Positions 58,018-64,000 of a DNA stretch of 64,000 nucleotides are shown here, piece after piece (the first letter of the stretch is position 1; each line of letters starts with the position of its first letter). The stretch comes from an uncultured Lachnospiraceae bacterium (GTDB lineage: Bacteria; Bacillota; Clostridia; Lachnospirales; Lachnospiraceae): assembly GCA_902786515.1 (NCBI GenBank), contig CADADA010000011.1, positions 1-64,000 of the forward strand, written 5' to 3'. The translations under genes were made by a program, and so were the position numbers. The notes under the pieces were generated by a model, which worked only from the letters and a program-made list of their open reading frames with translations, ran no database searches and was not told the DNA's origin.

Positions 58018-58671
58018 ATGAAATGTCTTAAAACAAGTGATGAACTGATATTTCACATGAAAGAAAAAGGAATTAAATTTAATATTGTGAAAGCGGTATT
58101 TGATACTTCAAATGTGCCTTGATGTTGAACATGCTTTAAAAACTATGATGTTAAAAGATATAGAACAGAATACTGAAGAAGATGGTTATGACATCATAAG
58201 AAGATTTATCACGAAATATGAGAGAAGTTGCCACAATATTCAGAGCCACAAATCAAGTGAGTATTGTAGGGAATTGATTGAAAAGTATTATCCGTATTTT
58301 CCGGCATGGGTGTTTGTAGAATTAATATCTTTTGGAGATATGGTTAAATTATATGAATATTATAATGAGAGATATCCTAAGCATTAAAAAGATAGTGAAT
58401 TGTTATATTCAATTAGGGATTTATAGATGGAATTGGTGAATCTATGAGAAGAACTAAATTGAGTAATAAGTTTATGTATGATTTTGTATCTTTGATTTAT
58501 GTTTATAACGAATTTATCAGTACAGATGTTGTAAAAGAAAAGAGATTTAAGCAATTGAAGGAATTTTTTGACACTCGAGTAGTAAAAAACAGAGAATATT
58601 TTATAAAAAACGAATGTATAAAATCAGCCTATAGATTTTTAAAAAAAGTTGTTGACTATGTAAATAAATAA
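58018..58671 (+). pseudogene. Decayed Abi-family (AbiD/AbiF-type) abortive-infection gene
   Basis: Three fragments match the family order. The N-terminus from ATG 58018 (KTSDELIFHMKEKGIKF) stops at a TGA near 58120. A middle part (58100-58387) has LQMCLDVEHALKTMMLKDIE, EEDGYDIIRRF and WVFVELISFGDMVKLYEYY. A C-terminal part (58444-58671) has YDFVSLIYVYNEFIST and SAYRFLKKVVDY. The family's ~70-residue segment between the first two is missing, and the RNxxxH-type region (here SELLYSIRDL then stops) is broken. Intact Abi_2 proteins are ~300 residues and confer phage resistance. It is therefore a deletion-plus-nonsense remnant with no obvious function. Confidence 0.75.
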
Positions 58672-58710
58672 TGTTAGAATAACTACACGATTAAAAAATT
58701 ATATTTTTGT

Positions 58711-58746
58711 AGGGAATGGGTGATCACTCGTTCCCGATTTTTTTAT
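58711..58746 (+). terminator. Intrinsic terminator after the Abi remnant
   Basis: The GGGAA arm and the TTCCC arm form a palindrome around GTGATCAC, followed by a T run. Confidence 0.85.
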
Positions 58747-58828
58747 ATGGTAAATGCAAAAAAGCAAGTTGTACCAGTAAAATATATAACGAAATAAATT
58801 ACAATTATCTCCCAAACGGCTAATGATA

Positions 58829-58866
58829 AAAAAACACTGCAATTCCTTGAAATTGCAGTGTTTTTA
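58829..58866 (-). terminator. Intrinsic terminator of the GGGtGRT operon
   Basis: AACACTGCAATT pairs with AATTGCAGTGTT with A and T runs, located just past the end of the minus-strand gene. Confidence 0.9.
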
Positions 58867-58887
58867 ACCAATATTACAAATAGATTC

Positions 58888-59898
58888 TTAGAAACGGTTT
58901 GCGTCAGCAGCTTCCTGAATAGAAACAGCTACAGCAACAGTCATACCAACCATAGGGTTGTTTCCTGCACCGATAAGTCCCATCATTTCAACGTGAGCCG
59001 GAACAGATGAAGAACCTGCAAACTGAGCATCAGAATGCATACGGCCTAATGTATCTGTCATACCATAAGAAGCAGGACCTGCAGCCATGTTATCCGGATG
59101 GAGTGTACGACCTGTACCACCGCCTGATGCAACAGAGAAATACTTCTTACCCTGCTCAAGACATTCCTTCTTATAAGTTCCTGCAACAGGATGCTGGAAT
59201 CTTGTAGGATTTGTTGAGTTACCTGTGATAGAAACGTCAACACCTTCTTTATGCATGATAGCAACACCTTCGCAAACATCATTTGCACCGTAGCAGTTTA
59301 CTTTAGAACGTAAACCATCAGAATAAGACTTTCTGAATAATTCTTTTACAGTATTTGTGTAAGGATCGTACTCTGTTTCAACAAAAGTAAATCCGTTAAT
59401 TCTTGAGATAATCTGAGCAGCATCTTTTCCAAGACCGTTTAAGATAACTCTAAGAGGTTTCTTACGAACTTTATTTGCCTTCTCAGCGATACCGATTGCA
59501 CCTTCAGCAGCTGCAAAAGATTCGTGACCTGCAAGGAAACAGAAACATTCTGTCTCTTCTTCCAATAACATCTTTCCTAAGTTACCATGTCCGAGACCAA
59601 CCTTACGTGTATCAGCAACAGAACCAGGAATACAGAAAGCCTGAAGACCTTCACCGATAGCAGCAGCAGCGTCAGCAGCTTTTCTGCAATTCTTCTTAAT
59701 AGCAATTGCAGCACCTACAGTGTAAGCCCAGCAAGCATTTTCAAAACAGATAGGCTGGATACCCTTAATCTGATTGTAAACATCTAAACCGGCATCCTTA
59801 GTGATTTTCTCAGCTTCTTCTATAGAAGAGATACCGTAGCTGTTTAATACTTCATTTATTTTATCAATTCTTCTTTCATATGATTCAAATAATGCCAT
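58888..59898 (-). CDS. GGGtGRT protein
   Basis: The 336-residue conserved protein is named for its ASGGGTGRTLHP motif (~250), followed by DTLGRMHSDAQFAGSSSVPAHVEMMG and GAGNNPMVGMTVAVAVSI. No domain with a known activity is recognised. It is found mainly in anaerobic Clostridia and is nearly always next to a NifU-like scaffold, as here (15 bp after that gene, on the same strand), so a role in Fe-S or metal-centre assembly is inferred. Ribosome binding site GGAGG. Confidence 0.88.
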   Translation of the reverse strand: MALFESYERRIDKINEVLNSYGISSIEEAEKITKDAGLDVYNQIKGIQPICFENACWAYTVGAAIAIKKNCRKAADAAAAIGEGLQAFCIPGSVADTRKVGLGHGNLGKMLLEEETECFCFLAGHESFAAAEGAIGIAEKANKVRKKPLRVILNGLGKDAAQIISRINGFTFVETEYDPYTNTVKELFRKSYSDGLRSKVNCYGANDVCEGVAIMHKEGVDVSITGNSTNPTRFQHPVAGTYKKECLEQGKKYFSVASGGGTGRTLHPDNMAAGPASYGMTDTLGRMHSDAQFAGSSSVPAHVEMMGLIGAGNNPMVGMTVAVAVSIQEAADANRF

Positions 59899-59913
59899 TC
59901 TCGTTACCTCCTC

Positions 59914-60621
59914 TTATTTAGCCACTTCTTCATCAGTTCTAGGGTCAATAAGCTTCACTGCATCGTCAACACGTCCATACTGTCCGCATGCTTTTTCGTA
60001 AGCAGTATTAGGGTCATCACCCTTCTTGATAAAGTCTGTCATCTTACCAAGACTTACGAACTTGTATCCAATGATTAAATCATCAGCATCAAGAGCGATG
60101 GCTGTAACATAACCTTCTGCCATTTCAAGATAACGAGGACCTTTTTTAAGAGTTCCGTACATAGTACCAACCTGTGAACGAAGACCTTTACCTAAATCTT
60201 CAAGACCAGCACCGATTGCAAGACCATCTTCAGAGAATGCACTCTGTGAACGTCCATAAACAATCTGGAGGAACAATTCTCTCATTGCTGTATTGATAGC
60301 ATCACATACAAGGTCTGTATTCAATGCTTCAAGAATAGTTCTTCCCGGTAAAATCTCAGCAGCCATAGCAGCAGAATGTGTCATTCCTGAACATCCGATT
60401 GTCTCAACGAGAGCTTCCTGTATAACACCTTCCTTAATATTTAAAGAGAGCTTGCAGGCACCCTGCTGTGGTGCACACCAGCCTACTCCGTGAGTAAAAC
60501 CGGAAATATCCTTAATTTCTTTTGCCTTAACCCATTTTGCTTCTTCAGGGATTGGTGCACAACCGTGATTAACACCCTGTGCAACCGGGCACATGTTTTC
60601 AACTTCCTGTGAATAAATCAT
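59914..60621 (-). CDS. Iron-sulfur cluster assembly scaffold-like protein
   Basis: The ~235-residue protein has NifU/IscU-type features: conserved Cys in VGWCAPQQGACKLSL and ETIGCSGMTHSAAMAAEI, with an extra CPVAQGVNHGC near the N-terminus. The scaffold fold with these Cys would hold a transient Fe-S cluster. ATG 60621 (MIYSQEVENM) is chosen because AAAGGAG lies about 8 bp upstream; the longer frame to 60708 has no such site. It is the first gene of a two-gene operon with the GGGtGRT protein. Confidence 0.85.
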   Translation of the reverse strand: MIYSQEVENMCPVAQGVNHGCAPIPEEAKWVKAKEIKDISGFTHGVGWCAPQQGACKLSLNIKEGVIQEALVETIGCSGMTHSAAMAAEILPGRTILEALNTDLVCDAINTAMRELFLQIVYGRSQSAFSEDGLAIGAGLEDLGKGLRSQVGTMYGTLKKGPRYLEMAEGYVTAIALDADDLIIGYKFVSLGKMTDFIKKGDDPNTAYEKACGQYGRVDDAVKLIDPRTDEEVAK

Positions 60622-60880
60622 TATAAGACTCCTTTCAGATAAGATAATCAAGTATCTTATGTAGTTTAAAAATGCTCGTGTGATAATCAAAGCACACTCT
60701 GTTGACATTTTCTCATAATTTTCTCATTTCGTCTACAGGTTTTTGAAAAAAATTCTCATTATTATTCAGAGATACAGGTCATCTGATTTGTAAATGCTTA
60801 ATTTTCACTAAAATTTAAAAAAAAATTTGTTGAAATCGATATAAGATGCAGAAATATAAGGTTTAGAGATGATGTTACGG

Positions 60881-60994
60881 GCACAATATGTTGTGTTGAA
60901 AAAATTGATGTTGCTATATTTTGTAGCTGGTGCTATAATGTGCAAAGACGTTAATTAGTGGAGAGGACAGGAAGCATACCACTATATATAGTAT
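60881..60994 (+). promoter_or_regulatory. nrdD promoter with NrdR boxes
   Basis: TTGCTA (60911-60916) and TATAAT (60934-60939, with extended TGC) form the promoter, spacer 17. Three NrdR-like boxes (core CwATATxTwG) are seen: CAATATGTTG at 60884-60893, CTATATTTTG at 60914-60923 overlapping the -35, and CTATATATAG at 60982-60991. The first two are 30 bp centre to centre, close to the usual three helical turns. Repression by NrdR with (d)ATP is expected. Confidence 0.6.
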
Positions 60995-61027
60995 ATAACA
61001 TTGTTGTGTGATGAAAGGGAAATCAAA

Positions 61028-63184
61028 ATGAAAGTTATCAAAAGGGACGGAAGAAGAGTTGAATACGATAGAAATAAGATTGTGATAGCCATTCAGAAGG
61101 CAAATGATGAAGTTGAGATGTATGAGCAGATATCAGAGGAGAATATCTACAACATAGTTGCATCCATTGAGAATCGTGGTATGGATGAGATGCAGGTTGA
61201 AGATATTCAGGATATCATAGAACAGAAGCTGATGGCTCAGAAAAAGTATGTTCTGGCAAAGACATATATTATATACAGATATACCAGAGAAATGGTGAGA
61301 AAGGCGAATACGACGGACGATTCCATCATGAGCCTGATTAAGAACAGCAACAAGGACGTAATGGAAGAAAATTCCAATAAAAACGCCAGTATTGCAAGCA
61401 CTCAGAGAGATTTGATAGCGGGAGAGGTTTCAAAGGATTTAACAAAGAGGGTCCTTCTTCCAGAGAAGATTTCAAAAGCCCATGAGGATGGTGTGATACA
61501 TTTCCATGATGCCGATTATTTCGTACAGCCTATTTTTAACTGTTGTCTCATTAATATAGGAGATATGCTTGATAATGGAACCGTGATGAATGGAAAGATG
61601 ATAGAAAGTCCTAAGAGCTTTCAGGTTGCCTGCACGGTTATGACACAGATTATATCGGCGGTGGCATCAAGCCAGTATGGCGGACAGTCAGTTGATATAA
61701 GACATCTTGGCAAATATTTAAGAAAGAGCCGTGACAAGTATCAGAAGCATTATAGAGAAAAATACGGAGATAAGATAGATGCTGAACTTCTTGAACAGTT
61801 TGTAAAAGACAGGCTTATGGATGAATTAAAGTCAGGTGTTCAGACAATACAGTACCAGATTAACACATTGATGACTACTAATGGTCAGTCTCCTTTCGTG
61901 ACATTATTTTTAAATCTGGACAAAGATGACGAATATATCGAAGAAAATGCACTCATTATAGAAGAAGTTTTAAGACAGAGACTTGAAGGAATCAAGAATG
62001 AAAAAGGTGTTTATGTGACACCTGCATTTCCAAAACTGATTTATGTTCTGGATGAGCATAACTGCTTAAACGGCGGACAATATGATTACATCACAAAGCT
62101 TGCTGTTAAGTGTTCTGCAAAACGTATGTATCCTGATTATATTTCAGCAAAGAAAATGCGTGAAAATTATTCGGGGAATGTATTCAGCTGTATGGGATGC
62201 AGAAGTTTCCTGAGCGAATGGAAAGATGAGAATGGAGATTATAAATGGGAAGGCCGTTTTAATCAGGGTGTTGTAAGCATCAACCTTCCGCAGATAGGAA
62301 TTCTTGCAAAGGGAAATATGGAATTATTCTGGCAGTTACTTGAAGAAAGACTGGCACTTTGCTTTGAGGCATTGATGTGCAGACATCGTGCACTGGAAGG
62401 CACGCTATCTAATGTAAGTCCGATTCACTGGCAGTATGGCGCAATTGCAAGATTAAAGCCAAATGAAACAATAGACAAACTTCTGCACGGAGGTTATTCT
62501 ACTATATCACTTGGATACATCGGCTTGTATGAAGTAACGAAACTGATGACAGGTATGAGCCATACAGAACCTGAAGGTCTGGAATTTGCGTTAAAGGTAA
62601 TGAACAGACTTCGTGACGCGACAGATACATGGAAGAAGAATACAGGAATCGGTTTTGGTTTATACGGAACACCGGCAGAATCTTTGTGCTATAGATTTGC
62701 AAGAATTGATAAGGAACGTTTTGGAGAAATCAAAGACGTAACAGATAAAGGATATTATACAAATTCATATCACGTTGATGTCAGAGAAAACATGGATGCA
62801 TTCAAAAAATTTGAATTTGAAAGCCAGTTCCAGAAAATATCATCAGGAGGAGCAATCTCATATGTTGAGATTCCTAATTTGAGACATAATCTGACAGCGC
62901 TTGAAGAGCTGGTTAAGTTCATATATGATAATATCCAGTATGCTGAGTTTAATACAAAGTCGGACTATTGTCATAAGTGTGGTTTCGACGGAGAGATTAT
63001 TATCAATGCGGATGGAGAGTGGGAATGCCCACAATGTCATAACAAGGATCATAACAAGATGAATGTTACGAGAAGGACCTGTGGATACCTTGGTGAGAAT
63101 TTCTGGAATGTTGGTAAAACAAAGGAAATCAAATCGAGAGTGCTTCACATTTCAAATCATCAGATGATTCATGACGGAGAATAG
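61028..63184 (+). CDS. nrdD: Anaerobic ribonucleoside-triphosphate reductase
   Basis: The 718-residue class III reductase makes dNTPs under anoxia. It has an N-terminal ATP-cone (KVIKRDGRRVEYDRNKI), the NrdD barrel with the thiyl-site CMGCRSFLS, and a C-terminal zinc finger (CHKCGF, CPQCHN). The glycyl-radical loop is RRTCGYLGENFWNVG. ATG 61028 follows AAAGGGA; the upstream in-frame start at 61001 is less likely. The activase gene nrdG, usually next, is not directly downstream here. Confidence 0.96.
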   Translation: MKVIKRDGRRVEYDRNKIVIAIQKANDEVEMYEQISEENIYNIVASIENRGMDEMQVEDIQDIIEQKLMAQKKYVLAKTYIIYRYTREMVRKANTTDDSIMSLIKNSNKDVMEENSNKNASIASTQRDLIAGEVSKDLTKRVLLPEKISKAHEDGVIHFHDADYFVQPIFNCCLINIGDMLDNGTVMNGKMIESPKSFQVACTVMTQIISAVASSQYGGQSVDIRHLGKYLRKSRDKYQKHYREKYGDKIDAELLEQFVKDRLMDELKSGVQTIQYQINTLMTTNGQSPFVTLFLNLDKDDEYIEENALIIEEVLRQRLEGIKNEKGVYVTPAFPKLIYVLDEHNCLNGGQYDYITKLAVKCSAKRMYPDYISAKKMRENYSGNVFSCMGCRSFLSEWKDENGDYKWEGRFNQGVVSINLPQIGILAKGNMELFWQLLEERLALCFEALMCRHRALEGTLSNVSPIHWQYGAIARLKPNETIDKLLHGGYSTISLGYIGLYEVTKLMTGMSHTEPEGLEFALKVMNRLRDATDTWKKNTGIGFGLYGTPAESLCYRFARIDKERFGEIKDVTDKGYYTNSYHVDVRENMDAFKKFEFESQFQKISSGGAISYVEIPNLRHNLTALEELVKFIYDNIQYAEFNTKSDYCHKCGFDGEIIINADGEWECPQCHNKDHNKMNVTRRTCGYLGENFWNVGKTKEIKSRVLHISNHQMIHDGE

Positions 63185-63185
63185 T

Positions 63186-63302
63186 GTGAAAAATCATATT
63201 GATATATTTCACACGTCAAATTGTGTCGCAGGCGCCACAATTTGCTTGGATATAATGAGCTTATAATCCTATGGAGTGGGCATTTGCCCGCTGCGTAGGA
63301 TA
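63186..63302 (+). ncRNA. Structured intergenic leader (two or three stems)
   Basis: Three hairpins lie between nrdD and the last gene. GTGAAAAATC pairs loosely with GATATATTTCAC. CAAATTGTG pairs with CACAATTTG (63217-63244). ATCCTA and inner GGGCA pair with TGCCC and TAGGAT (63267-63302) around an internal loop. None is followed by a T run, so they are not plain terminators. They may be a structured leader for the downstream gene. I do not recognise a known riboswitch class. Confidence 0.35.
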
Positions 63303-63326
63303 TTTTGCGTAATTTGGGAGGAATAT

Positions 63327-64000
63327 ATGAGTAAAAGAATATTATTTTACAGATATGACAGCATATGTGAACCTGATATTATAGCAGCATTTAAGAAGCT
63401 GGGACATATTGTCGATGAAGAAACTACAGAGATATATAAAAAAGACTTCCCACCGGCAGAGTGTGTTCAGCTGATGGGAAAGAGACTGATGGATACGACG
63501 TATGACTGTGTATTCAGCATCAATTTTTTTCCGACACTTGCAGAGGTTTGTAACATTTTCAAAATTCCATATGTTGGCTGGATTGTGGATTCACCCGTGT
63601 TAGAGCTGTATTCACATGCCATTTCAAAACCTTATAACAGGATATTTTTCTTTGACAGGGCTTTGTATAATGAGTTTTATCCGAAGAATCCGAATGGAAT
63701 ATTTTACATGCCACTTGCCACGAACATGGAACACAATGATGAAATAATAAACGGAATAACTGAGGCAGACAGAAAAAAATTCACTCACGATATTTCATTC
63801 GTAGGTTCATTATATAAAGAAAAAAGCTCTTATAACAAGATAGAGGAAAAACTGGACGATTATCTGAAGGGATATTTTGAGGGGCTTATAGAATCGCAGT
63901 ATTTAATTTATGGATATAATTTTATCGAAGACGTTTTGGAAGATGATGTGGTTACACGGTTTACGGATGAAGTGGGAAAATATCCGTTTCCCGAGTTGTC
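63327..64000 (+). CDS. DUF3880-like protein (glycosyltransferase/CgeB-like), partial
   Basis: An open frame from ATG 63327 (after GGGAGG) runs off the window end. The start, MSKRILFYRYDSICEPDIIAA, and the later VGWIVDSPVLEL, FFFDRALYNEF and FVGSLYKEK are typical of DUF3880/CgeB-type proteins, which are GT-B-like glycosyltransferases linked to spore coat or cell-surface glycans. At least 224 residues are present; the C-terminal glycosyltransferase half should lie beyond the window. Confidence 0.75.
   Translation, partial: MSKRILFYRYDSICEPDIIAAFKKLGHIVDEETTEIYKKDFPPAECVQLMGKRLMDTTYDCVFSINFFPTLAEVCNIFKIPYVGWIVDSPVLELYSHAISKPYNRIFFFDRALYNEFYPKNPNGIFYMPLATNMEHNDEIINGITEADRKKFTHDISFVGSLYKEKSSYNKIEEKLDDYLKGYFEGLIESQYLIYGYNFIEDVLEDDVVTRFTDEVGKYPFPEL

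Noticed and set aside
58100..58387. Two small hypothetical genes at 58100-58671
   Set aside because: Both match consecutive parts of one Abi-family protein, so they are fragments of a single decayed gene.

Overview
The window looks like a chromosomal segment of a low-GC, spore-forming, anaerobic gut Firmicute, most likely a member of the Lachnospiraceae. The evidence is an AT-rich sequence with strong AGGAGG-type ribosome binding sites, the sporulation pair gpr-spoIIP, a class III anaerobic ribonucleotide reductase, the Clostridia-typical GGGtGRT/Fe-S scaffold pair, and many secreted starch-binding modules (CBM26-, X25-, CBM21- and CBM25-like). Genus cannot be fixed from the sequence alone. 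Every family name here comes from motif reading, not from a database search.

Layout. 1-100 is the 3' end (domains V and VI) of a group II intron. 0.3-3.4 kb holds three separately terminated genes for exported surface proteins; the first has a G9 tract inside its promoter spacer, and the next two look like starch-binding proteins. 3.5-4.8 kb is a broken SIR2-like defence gene. 5.0-15.9 kb is housekeeping: lipid kinase, sigma factor RpoD, glutamate synthase gltBD, signal peptidase I, an acetyltransferase and a nitroreductase. 16.1-16.6 kb holds tRNA-Gly and then a non-coding hairpin array. 16.7-18.7 kb has a HIT protein and a HigB/HigA-ImmA toxin-antitoxin pair. 18.7-22.2 kb is a complete preQ0/preQ1 operon (queD-queE-folE-queC-queF) behind a probable preQ1 riboswitch and terminator. 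An MCP follows.

24.4-30.3 kb is arginine synthesis: argG divergent from argCJBD. 32-44 kb is a long co-directional run: comEA, a two-component system with a GerMN lipoprotein, comEC, holA, a J-like/TPR protein and the Hsp70 hscC. 44.4-47.0 kb has three tandem double-CBM21 secreted proteins, the third interrupted by a stop codon. rpsT, a second inverted copy of the hairpin array, and gpr-spoIIP follow. 50.3-57.0 kb encodes a papain-like protease carrying two CBM25-like modules and a secreted VWA protein split by an amber codon. 58.0-58.7 kb is a decayed Abi-family gene. The end carries the GGGtGRT pair, nrdD with NrdR boxes, and the start of a DUF3880-type protein.

The most notable unexplained structure is the pair of ~0.45-0.49 kb non-coding elements at 16171-16622 and 47574-48058. 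They have matching end modules, short TA-flanked terminal inverted repeats, and a variable number (5 and 6) of 53-bp units that each fold into a hairpin around ATACGTAG/CTACGTAT. The modular plan recalls pneumococcal BOX elements, but I do not recognise the sequence. They lie in opposite orientation around a 31-kb segment.
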